7,679 nucleotides of DNA from Actinomyces viscosus (GCA_943326975.2 CALPVI020000074.1:1-7679); one strand, 5' to 3'. Counted from the first letter of the stretch, positions 1 through 5,089 are shown. A program made the numbers and translations. The notes: generated by a model from the sequence alone, not told the origin.

Positions 1-32
1 AGTTCTATGTAAACCAAATCAAAAAGTATAAT

Positions 33-123
33 ATCTAATATCTAGTATCTAAAATCTAGCATCTAGCATCTAATATCTAGTATCTAGTATCTAGTATCTA
101 GCATCTAATATCTAATATCTAAT
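33..123 (+). repeat. 13-unit tandem heptamer array, consensus ATCTARN
   Basis: Thirteen heptamers follow each other without any insertion or deletion. The first five bases are ATCTA in every unit. The last two bases run AT, GT, AA, GC, GC, AT, GT, GT, GT, GC, AT, AT, AT, so position 6 is always a purine and position 7 is a pyrimidine in all but one unit. The array ends 21 bp before the -7 promoter element of the epimerase gene. Four related arrays lie in other gaps of this window (2211-2245, 2941-2968, 3533-3644, 5048-5089). Each unit carries a TAR stop codon on the plus strand and a TAG on the minus strand. Function is unknown. It resembles in kind the short heptamer tandem repeats of filamentous cyanobacteria, but the unit is different. 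Confidence 0.95.
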
Positions 124-128
124 AAAAG

Positions 129-152
129 TTTGACTCAAAAATCGTATCTTTG
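129..152 (+). promoter_or_regulatory. Candidate Bacteroidota promoter for the epimerase gene
   Basis: TATCTTTG at 145-152 matches the phylum's -7 consensus TAnnTTTG exactly and lies 28 bp before the ATG at 181. The only upstream TTTG (129-132) is 12 bp away, shorter than the roughly 17-23 bp usual for the -33 element, so the -33 half is weak. A promoter here would put the transcription start near 156-160 and give a short leader, with the heptamer array just upstream of the promoter. Confidence 0.5.
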
Positions 153-180
153 CAACGGCGATTACTGAAAATAAAATAAA

Positions 181-1116
181 ATGAAAATACTAATTACAGG
201 AGGAGCAGGTTTTGTTCCGAGTTCTACAGCAGATAGATTACTTCAAGACCCTAATAATTTTGTAGTATTAGTAGATAATTTTTTAACAGGAAAATCATCA
301 AATATTCCAAATCATCCAAATTGTAAGTTCATTAAATGTGATGTAAATAACTATCATGACATTTCTCCAATTATGTGTTCTTATCAGTTTGACTATGTTT
401 TTCATTATGCTGCAGTAGTAGGTGTGAAAAGAACTTTAGAGAATCCTAAAATGGTTTTAGATGATATTCAAGGAATAAAGAATGTATTGGATTTATCAAA
501 AAATACAGGAGTAAAAAGAGTTTTCTTTTCTTCTTCATCTGAAGTATACGGAGAACCAGTTCACTTACCACAAAATGAACATACAACTCCATTGAATTCA
601 AGATTGCCTTATGCTGTAGTGAAAAATGTTGGAGAATCTTATTTTAAATCGTACCAACAAGAATTTGGGTTAGACTATACAATTTTCAGATTTTTCAACA
701 CATACGGACCAAAGCAAAGCACTGACTTTGTTATGTCTAAATTTATTCGCGCAGCATTAAAAGGAGATGACATTACTTTATATGGTGATGGATCTCAAAC
801 AAGAACTTTTTGTTACATTGATGACAATACAGAGGCATGTATCAATGCAATGAATAATGAAGAATTTGCGAATAAAATTTTCAATATAGGAAACGATTCA
901 ATCATTACAATCAAAGAATTAGCTGAAATTATAATTCGATTAACAAATTCATCGTCTCAAATTGTGTATTTACCTCCTTTAGAAGATGGAGATATGACGA
1001 GAAGACAGCCAGATATTACAAAAATGAAGTCACTCTTGAATAGAGAATTAAAACCTCTAGAAGAAGGAATTCAAAAAGTAATTGAAGCAATTGCAGAAGG
1101 AGTAGTTGAAGCATAA
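181..1116 (+). CDS. NAD-dependent sugar-nucleotide epimerase/dehydratase (extended SDR family)
   Basis: This 311-residue protein is an extended short-chain dehydrogenase/reductase of the type that alters nucleotide sugars (UDP-glucuronate decarboxylase, 4-epimerase and 4,6-dehydratase relatives). The Rossmann nucleotide-binding loop is at residues 6-13 and Asp32 follows beta-2, as expected for NAD rather than NADP. HYAA is at 75-78, the SSSSEVYG strand at 117-124, and the catalytic YxxxK pair is Tyr144/Lys148. RFFNTYGP (170-177) and YGDGSQTR (201-208) line the nucleotide-sugar pocket and most resemble the UDP-xylose synthase branch. One oddity is that the third glycine of the TGxxGxxG loop is replaced by Pro13 (GGAGFVPSS instead of the usual GGAGFIGSH). 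It is followed after 6 bp by a glycosyltransferase, so a role in surface polysaccharide synthesis is likely. The exact substrate cannot be assigned. The start is the first ATG after the promoter, and the Rossmann strand begins at residue 2. Confidence 0.9.
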   Translation: MKILITGGAGFVPSSTADRLLQDPNNFVVLVDNFLTGKSSNIPNHPNCKFIKCDVNNYHDISPIMCSYQFDYVFHYAAVVGVKRTLENPKMVLDDIQGIKNVLDLSKNTGVKRVFFSSSSEVYGEPVHLPQNEHTTPLNSRLPYAVVKNVGESYFKSYQQEFGLDYTIFRFFNTYGPKQSTDFVMSKFIRAALKGDDITLYGDGSQTRTFCYIDDNTEACINAMNNEEFANKIFNIGNDSIITIKELAEIIIRLTNSSSQIVYLPPLEDGDMTRRQPDITKMKSLLNRELKPLEEGIQKVIEAIAEGVVEA

Positions 1117-1122
1117 TCTAAA

Positions 1123-2202
1123 ATGAAAAAATCAATTATTGTTTTTATGCCTTATCCGTATGGAAAATCTCCATCGCAGCGTTTTAGGTTTGAACAATAT
1201 TTAGATATCTTATCAGAAAGCAATTTTGAATATACATTAAAGCCGTTTTATTCAGATAAAACCTGGGATATACTTCATTGGGAAGGGCATACAATTTCAA
1301 AAGTATTACGTGTTTTTTACGCTTTTTTTATTCGATTTTTTCAGGTGTTTACATCGGTAAAATACGATTTAGTTTTTATTCACCGAGAAGTAGCACCAAT
1401 AGGACCACCATTTTTAGAATGGTTATTGGTGAAATTGTTGAGAAAAAAAGTGATTTACGATTTTGATGATGCAATTTGGTTGCCTAATTACAGTGAAGCG
1501 AATACAAAATTTCAAAAACTGAAATACTACACGAAAGTAAATGGTATTATGAAATGGGCTTCAAAAATTAGTGCAGGTAATCAATATTTAGTTGATTATG
1601 CTAGCCAATTTAATTTAAATACAATAATAAATCCAACCACGATAGATACAGAAAATTATCATAACCCAGTTTTATTTCCAGTAGTAGAAAATTCAAAACC
1701 AATTATTGGTTGGACAGGTACGCACACTACCGCTAAATATTTAGAGTTTTTGGCTCCGATTTTAGAGAAATTGGCCAATGATTTTGATTTTGATTTTTGT
1801 GTAATCTCGAACGAAGAACCAAATTTTAAATTAGCAAACTTAAAATTTGTGAAATGGAAAAAAGAAACTGAAATTCAAGATTTATTAAGATTTACAGTTG
1901 GGGTGATGCCATTAACAGATGATCAATGGGCGAAAGGAAAATGTGGTTTTAAAGCTTTGCAATACATGTCTTTAGGTGTTCCTGCTATAGCCTCTCCAGT
2001 CGGGGTAAATAATGAGATTATCGATCATGGAAAGAATGGATTTTTGTGTACTACAGAGAATCAATGGTACGAAGCATTGTATTACTTATTAGATAATCCT
2101 GAAGAAACAAAAAAAATGCACGAAAATGCACGAAAGAAAATAATAGATAAATATTCAGTAGAATCCAATAAACAAAATTTTTTAGATTTATTTAACTTCT
2201 AA
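1123..2202 (+). CDS. Glycosyltransferase, GT4-like (GT-B fold)
   Basis: This 359-residue protein has the layout of a retaining GT-B glycosyltransferase, transferring a sugar from a nucleotide donor to a cell-envelope or polysaccharide acceptor. Its N-terminal half has a beta strand at residues 4-9 followed by PYPYGKSPSQRFRFEQ (10-25), then HREVAPIGPP (87-96) and IYDFDDAIWLP (111-121), a signature seen in many bacterial GT4-like proteins. The C-terminal domain starts near GWTGTHTT (196-203). The donor-binding segment KCGFKALQYMSLGVP (273-287) runs into SPVGVNNEI (291-299). It occupies the place of the classical E-x7-E motif, but Gln280 replaces the second Glu and the first is absent, so this is a variant subgroup. 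No signal peptide or clear membrane span is visible, although residues 61-76 are hydrophobic and aromatic, perhaps a membrane-contacting helix. It lies 6 bp after the epimerase and is probably co-transcribed. Substrate unknown. Confidence 0.88.
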   Translation: MKKSIIVFMPYPYGKSPSQRFRFEQYLDILSESNFEYTLKPFYSDKTWDILHWEGHTISKVLRVFYAFFIRFFQVFTSVKYDLVFIHREVAPIGPPFLEWLLVKLLRKKVIYDFDDAIWLPNYSEANTKFQKLKYYTKVNGIMKWASKISAGNQYLVDYASQFNLNTIINPTTIDTENYHNPVLFPVVENSKPIIGWTGTHTTAKYLEFLAPILEKLANDFDFDFCVISNEEPNFKLANLKFVKWKKETEIQDLLRFTVGVMPLTDDQWAKGKCGFKALQYMSLGVPAIASPVGVNNEIIDHGKNGFLCTTENQWYEALYYLLDNPEETKKMHENARKKIIDKYSVESNKQNFLDLFNF

Positions 2203-2210
2203 ATTCATTA

Positions 2211-2245
2211 CTCTAATATCTAATGTCTAAACTCTAATATCTTAT
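2211..2245 (+). repeat. 5-unit degenerate heptamer array between the glycosyltransferase gene and rdgB
   Basis: Five consecutive heptamers (CTCTAAT, ATCTAAT, GTCTAAA, CTCTAAT, ATCTTAT) fill almost all of the 47-bp gap. They belong to the same family as the array at 33-123 but vary at position 1 as well. The last unit ends four bases before the rdgB start codon, so the array forms nearly the whole untranslated region ahead of rdgB. No TAnnTTTG promoter element is seen in the gap, so rdgB is probably read from upstream. Confidence 0.85.
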
Positions 2246-2249
2246 TAAA

Positions 2250-2828
2250 ATGAAAATTATCTTCGCAACAGCAAATCAAAACAAAGCAAACGAAATACAA
2301 AAGATAGTACCGCAAGAAATTCAAATTTTAAGCTTAAAAGACATTGGGTTTGAAGGAGAAATTCCTGAAACACAACCAACAATTGAAGGGAATGCAATTC
2401 AAAAAGCAAACTTTATAGTGGATAAATTTGCTCAAAACTGTTTTGCAGATGATACGGGCTTGGAAGTTGAAGCTTTAAATGGTGAACCTGGAGTATATTC
2501 AGCAAGATATGCAGGTGAGGAGAGAGATGATGAAAAAAATATTGATTTAGTATTAGAGAAATTAGCGAATCAAGAAAATAGAAAAGCAAGATTTAAAACT
2601 GTGATTGCATTAGTAATCGAAAATCAGTTACATACATTTGAAGGTATTATAGAAGGGGAAATCATTAAAGAAAGAAGAGGTACTCAAGGTTTTGGATATG
2701 ATTCAGTCTTTGTACCGAATGGATTTCAAAAAACTTTCGCAGAATTAAGCATGCAAGAAAAAAATCAAATCAGTCACAGAGCAAGAGCCACCAAAAAAAT
2801 GATTGAGTTTTTAAACCTCTATAAATAA
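2250..2828 (+). CDS. rdgB: Non-canonical purine NTP pyrophosphatase (RdgB/HAM1 family)
   Basis: This 192-residue protein hydrolyses deaminated purine nucleotides (ITP, dITP, XTP) to monophosphates and pyrophosphate, keeping them out of DNA and RNA in the cytoplasm. Family landmarks appear in order: FATANQNK at 5-12 (the T-x-N-x-x-K substrate loop), the IPETQPTIEGNAIQKA region (38-53) with Glu40, FADDTGLEVEAL at 65-76 with the catalytic/metal aspartates Asp67 and Asp68, PGVYSARYAG (80-89), the base-recognition motif GFGYDSVFVP (147-156), and SHRARA near the C-terminus (175-180). Length is normal for the family (about 190-200). The ATG at 2250 places the conserved N-terminal strand at residue 2. 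It lies 47 bp behind the glycosyltransferase across a heptamer array. It has no obvious functional link to the polysaccharide genes. Confidence 0.97.
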   Translation: MKIIFATANQNKANEIQKIVPQEIQILSLKDIGFEGEIPETQPTIEGNAIQKANFIVDKFAQNCFADDTGLEVEALNGEPGVYSARYAGEERDDEKNIDLVLEKLANQENRKARFKTVIALVIENQLHTFEGIIEGEIIKERRGTQGFGYDSVFVPNGFQKTFAELSMQEKNQISHRARATKKMIEFLNLYK

Positions 2829-2829
2829 T

Positions 2830-2873
2830 AATTTTCTTCCCTCTTAGGAGAGGGATCGAGGGAGAGGAAAATT
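2830..2873. terminator. Hairpin between convergent rdgB and rlmH, built from a dispersed repeat
   Basis: CCCTCT (2839-2844) and AGAGGG (2849-2854) form a perfect 6-bp stem around a TAGG loop. An outer pair, AATTTTC (2830-2836) and GAAAATT (2867-2873), encloses it. CCCTC can alternatively pair with a second GAGGG at 2858-2862. The outer A/T arms would give a U-rich tail in both directions, suiting a bidirectional terminator between the rdgB stop (2828) and the rlmH stop (2970). The core, CCCTC then GGAGAGGG and AGGGAGAGG, also looks like a dispersed repeat I recall from flavobacterial intergenic regions. Terminator activity is inferred from position and fold only. Confidence 0.6.
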
Positions 2874-2924
2874 TTATTAGTAATATCCCACTTTTCAAAT
2901 CAAAAACTTAAATTCAAAAAAAAA

Positions 2925-2944
2925 GCTGAGAGGAGTCGAAGTCC
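2925..2944. repeat. Short dispersed repeat with core GAGTCGAAG
   Basis: GCTGAGAGGAGTCGAAGTCC stands out as GC-rich in an AT-rich gap. It closely resembles the CTGAGCGGAGTCGAAG element that I recall as scattered through intergenic regions of flavobacterial genomes, with one base differing (GAGAGG for GAGCGG). Only one copy is present in this window, so its repeated nature rests on recollection rather than on what is shown here. Confidence 0.4.
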
Positions 2945-2968
2945 AAAATCCAACATTCAACATTCAAA
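2941..2968 (+). repeat. 4-unit heptamer array, ATYCAAM subtype
   Basis: GTCCAAA, ATCCAAC, ATTCAAC and ATTCAAA follow in strict 7-bp register and end two bases before the rlmH stop codon. The unit shares the layout of ATCTARN but has C where the others have T at position 4. It lies on the same strand as the other arrays although the neighbouring gene rlmH runs on the opposite strand. Confidence 0.7.
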
Positions 2969-2969
2969 A

Positions 2970-3443
2970 TTAACTATGATGATAAGGTTCCCCTTTCAAA
3001 ATAGTCATAGCGCGATAAACCTGTTCAAAGAAAATCATTCGAATCATTTGATGAGAAAATGTCATTTTAGAAAGCGAAATCTTCGAACTTGCAGCAGTGT
3101 ATACTTCTTCAGAAAAGCCATATGCACCGCCTATAACGAATACTAAACTGTGACCACCTTGATTAAATTTTTGTTGAATAAATTGAGAAAATTCAACAGA
3201 AGAAAATTCCTTACCACGTTCATCAAGTAGAATTAATTGATCACCTGAACCAACTTTTGAAAGAATTTCTTTTCCTTCCAACTCTTTAATCTGATCGAAA
3301 GTTAATTTTTTAGTATTTTTTAAATCTGGAATTTCAACCCGTTCAACAGGAATATAATGTTTCAATCGTTTCAAGTACTCATTTTCCCCATCAATCAAGA
3401 AATCTTTCCCTGTTTTACCAATACAAACCAACTTAATCTTCAT
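2970..3443 (-). CDS. rlmH: 23S rRNA (pseudouridine1915-N3)-methyltransferase RlmH
   Basis: This 157-residue protein is a SPOUT-class methyltransferase. It uses S-adenosylmethionine to methylate N3 of pseudouridine 1915 in helix 69 of 23S rRNA on assembled 70S ribosomes. Family landmarks are clear: an N-terminal MKIKLVCIGKT strand, LDERGKEFSS at 73-82, the SAM-binding glycine loop FVIGGAYGF at 102-110, and the C-terminal knot segment with KMTFSHQMIR at 126-135 followed by EPYHH before the end. Length matches the 155-residue E. coli enzyme. It is the only minus-strand gene here, convergent with rdgB and divergent from the DUF4783-like gene. The first 31 coding bases lie within a long tract with no C in the mRNA-sense strand. 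Confidence 0.97.
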   Translation of the reverse strand: MKIKLVCIGKTGKDFLIDGENEYLKRLKHYIPVERVEIPDLKNTKKLTFDQIKELEGKEILSKVGSGDQLILLDERGKEFSSVEFSQFIQQKFNQGGHSLVFVIGGAYGFSEEVYTAASSKISLSKMTFSHQMIRMIFFEQVYRAMTILKGEPYHHS

Positions 3444-3464
3444 ATTCCAAAAATAATAATAAAA

Positions 3465-3536
3465 TTCTCAACCACCACCTCCAACTTATCCTTACCCTCA
3501 ACCTTAATCTCAATCTCAATCTCAACTCCAACCTCT
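3465..3536 (+). repeat. 12-unit degenerate hexamer array, core ATCTCA
   Basis: The sequence keeps a 6-bp register for twelve units. Three perfect ATCTCA copies at 3507-3524 form the core. Degenerate units (TTCTCA, ACCACC, ACCTCC, AACTTA, TCCTTA, CCCTCA, ACCTTA) stand on the left, and ACTCCA and ACCTCT on the right. The tract holds 31 C and no G. It fuses directly to the heptamer array that starts at 3533, sharing its last few bases. It lies between the divergent rlmH and DUF4783-like genes, so its transcribed form would depend on where the rlmH transcript begins. Function unknown. Confidence 0.75.
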
Positions 3537-3644
3537 AACATCTAGCATCTAACATCTAGTATCTAGTATCTAGCATCCAGCATCTAACATCTAGCATCTA
3601 GCATCTATCGTCTAGCATCTAACATCTAACATCTAGCATCTAAT
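3533..3644 (+). repeat. 16-unit tandem heptamer array, consensus ATCTARC
   Basis: Sixteen heptamers run in register from CTCTAAC at 3533 to ATCTAAT at 3638-3644. The final dinucleotides are mainly GC and AC, with two GT, one TC and one AT. Single changes elsewhere occur in the first unit (CTCTAAC), at 3575-3581 (ATCCAGC) and at 3610-3616 (GTCTAGC). All three of these are A/G or C/T transitions except the first. It is the longest array of the window and ends 34 bp before the -33 element of the DUF4783-like gene's promoter. Compared with the array at 33-123 it is richer in C at position 7, so the two arrays are related but not copies of each other. Confidence 0.95.
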
Positions 3645-3677
3645 GTCTTTCTCAAAACCATCAATTCTCAAAAAAAG

Positions 3678-3707
3678 TTGTTAATTTAAATTAAGGCATT
3701 ATTTTTG
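3678..3707 (+). promoter_or_regulatory. Strong Bacteroidota-type promoter for the DUF4783-like gene and nadC
   Basis: TTG at 3678-3680 and TATTTTTG at 3700-3707 are separated by 19 bp, matching the flavobacterial consensus TTG-N17-23-TAnnTTTG. It is the best promoter in the window. The spacer contains a perfect 14-bp palindrome, TTAATTTAAATTAA (3681-3694), which could be an operator or simply AT-rich sequence. The predicted transcription start is near 3711-3715, leaving a leader of under 20 bases before the ATG at 3731. Confidence 0.75.
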
Positions 3708-3730
3708 TGAATACTTTTAGAAAAAATGAA

Positions 3731-4114
3731 ATGAATCTTATTTATTCTTTATTAACTTCATTTATATTAACTATTAATTTAATAGGTGAAATTCCCTATT
3801 CAGATATTGAATCGGCATTTTCATCAAATGATGCTGTAGGTATTGTCGAATACGGAAAAGATAAGATTTTATTAAATGTTTTAGGAGTTGAAGGAGTATA
3901 TAGTCAGTCCCAAGCTTCTTTGGTATTAAAGGATTTTTTCAATAAAAAACCGAGTACTTCTTTTAAATTTATTTTCAAAGGCAAAGAAACAGCAGATGGT
4001 TCTTTTGCTATTGGTACTTTTGTAAGTAAATCAGAAACTTTCAGAGTAACCATCAAATTCAAGAAAAATACAAACGACTATAAAATCGAGAGTTTGACGA
4101 TTGAAAAGTCTTAG
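3731..4114 (+). CDS. DUF4783-like small exported protein
   Basis: The 127-residue product resembles the Bacteroidota family DUF4783, small proteins with an NTF2-like fold and no known biochemical role. A hydrophobic N-terminus (residues 2-18) looks like a signal peptide, although it lacks the usual basic residues. The mature part begins near IPYSDIESAF, then YGKDKILLNVLGVEGVYSQSQA, VLKDFFNKKPSTSFKFIFKGKE, a segment ending in AIGTFVSKSETFRVTIKFKK, and a C-terminal YKIESLTIEK strand. I chose the ATG at 3731 over the upstream in-frame GTG at 3707 because that GTG overlaps the -7 box and would lie before the transcription start. The GTG form would add MNTFRKNE, giving a more basic signal-peptide n-region, so the question is not closed. 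nadC follows after 45 bp without its own promoter motif, so the two are probably co-transcribed. Confidence 0.8.
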   Translation: MNLIYSLLTSFILTINLIGEIPYSDIESAFSSNDAVGIVEYGKDKILLNVLGVEGVYSQSQASLVLKDFFNKKPSTSFKFIFKGKETADGSFAIGTFVSKSETFRVTIKFKKNTNDYKIESLTIEKS

Positions 4115-4159
4115 TACTTTCTAACAAAAATAAACTTAGCGATTTCAAAAATTAGGATT

Positions 4160-4996
4160 ATGATTGATGAAATTATAGAATTAGCATTAAGAGAAGATAT
4201 AGGAGATGGCGATCATTCATCTTTGTCATGTGTACCTGAAAATGCAAAAGGACATGCTAAGTTAATTGTCAAAGACGAGGGTGTCATTGCCGGAGTTGAG
4301 TTAGCTGTTAAAATATTTCATAAATACGATTCCAATTTAGAAGTTCAAGTTCATATTGTTGATGGAACAAGAGTAAAAGTTGGTGATATCGCATTGGAAG
4401 TTCGTGGAAGCTCTCGTTCGATTTTAGCTACTGAAAGGTTAGTGTTGAATTTTATGCAACGAATGAGTGGAATTGCTACTCAAACAAATAAAATTGTTTC
4501 CTTATTAGAAGGATGTTCTACAAAATTATTAGATACAAGAAAAACGACACCAGGTATCCGTTTCATGGAAAAATGGGCAGTTAGAATCGGTGGTGGTTTT
4601 AATCATAGATTTGCTTTGTATGACATGATAATGCTAAAAGATAATCACATAGATTATGCAGGAGGAGTTGTTCCAGCGATAGAAAGAGCCAATCGATATT
4701 TAAAAGACACGAATAAACAATTAAAAATTGAAGTAGAAGTTCGTGATGAAGAGGAATTGAATCAAGTTTTAGCAGTAGGAGGAGTAGATAGAATTATGTT
4801 AGATAATTTTACTCCAGATCAAATTCGAAAAGTATTACCATCAATTCCAAAAACTTTTGAAGTCGAAGCATCAGGTGGAATTACTTTAGAAACTATTAGG
4901 TCATATGCCGAAACTGGAGTGGATTTTATATCAGTAGGAGCATTAACTCACAGTTTCCAAAGTTTAGACATGAGCTTAAAAGCAACATTTGAATAA
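4160..4996 (+). CDS. nadC: Quinolinate phosphoribosyltransferase (carboxylating)
   Basis: This enzyme converts quinolinate and PRPP to nicotinate mononucleotide, CO2 and pyrophosphate in de novo NAD synthesis. The 278-residue length is normal. The N-terminal domain carries REDIGDGDHSS at 11-21, typical of the Bacteroidota form. ERLVLNFMQRMSGIAT is at 92-107, and the substrate-binding loop TRKTTPGIR at 126-134 precedes EKWAVRIGGGFNHRF (137-151) with His149/Arg150. KDNH is at 160-163, followed by EVEV (191-194), IMLDN (212-216) and EASGGI (236-241) of the phosphate-binding barrel end. All expected quinolinate and PRPP contacts appear intact. nadA and nadB are not in the window. It probably shares the promoter at 3678-3707 with the DUF4783-like gene. 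No strong intrinsic terminator follows, only an imperfect palindrome at 5003-5020. Confidence 0.98.
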   Translation: MIDEIIELALREDIGDGDHSSLSCVPENAKGHAKLIVKDEGVIAGVELAVKIFHKYDSNLEVQVHIVDGTRVKVGDIALEVRGSSRSILATERLVLNFMQRMSGIATQTNKIVSLLEGCSTKLLDTRKTTPGIRFMEKWAVRIGGGFNHRFALYDMIMLKDNHIDYAGGVVPAIERANRYLKDTNKQLKIEVEVRDEEELNQVLAVGGVDRIMLDNFTPDQIRKVLPSIPKTFEVEASGGITLETIRSYAETGVDFISVGALTHSFQSLDMSLKATFE

Positions 4997-5047
4997 ATTA
5001 TTATGATTAAATTTTGTCATCTATACTATAAAGCCCAAGTATTAAAA

Positions 5048-5089
5048 ATCTAATTTCTAAGGTCTAATATCTAGTTTCTAACATCTAGA
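5048..5089 (+). repeat. 6-unit degenerate heptamer array downstream of nadC
   Basis: ATCTAAT, TTCTAAG, GTCTAAT, ATCTAGT, TTCTAAC and ATCTAGA run in exact 7-bp register. Position 1 varies (A, T, G) while TCTA is invariant in every unit. It is the most degenerate of the TCTA-type arrays and is followed at once by a 12-bp palindrome (GATTATATAATC, 5088-5099). It lies in the 199-bp gap between nadC and the rhodanese gene. Confidence 0.85.

Noticed and set aside
1..31. Possible tail of an upstream gene at the left edge
   Set aside because: All three plus-strand frames reach a stop within 36 bases and none gives a recognisable C-terminus, so no gene can be supported.
33..123. CRISPR array
   Set aside because: The period is 7 bp with no spacers, far below any CRISPR repeat, and there are no cas genes.
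1278..1466. 62-codon open frame inside the glycosyltransferase gene
   Set aside because: It is wholly contained in another frame of a clearly coding gene and its product has no recognisable features.
1780..1797. GATTTT triplet repeat in the glycosyltransferase gene
   Set aside because: Three near-copies encode alternating Asp-Phe in an otherwise normal protein. The unit is in frame and too short to be a slippage switch.
2116..2135. Two tandem copies of ATGCACGAAA inside the glycosyltransferase gene
   Set aside because: It is a small repeat in coding sequence that keeps the frame open. It is not enough to suggest a phase-variable tract.
3448..3455. TATTTTTG on the minus strand four bases before the rlmH ATG
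   Set aside because: It matches the -7 consensus, but no TTG stands 17-23 bp upstream (nearest are 13 and 26 bp away), and use of it would give a leaderless mRNA. In an AT-rich gap this can be chance.
3357..3545. 62-codon open frame on the plus strand opposite the start of rlmH
   Set aside because: It overlaps the rlmH coding region antisense. The rest is the hexamer array, whose lack of G removes TAG and TGA and keeps frames open by composition alone.
5003..5020. Imperfect palindrome ATGATTAAATTTTGTCAT just after nadC
   Set aside because: Fourteen of eighteen positions are symmetric, but it is AT-rich, has no GC stem and no T tract, so it is not a credible intrinsic terminator.
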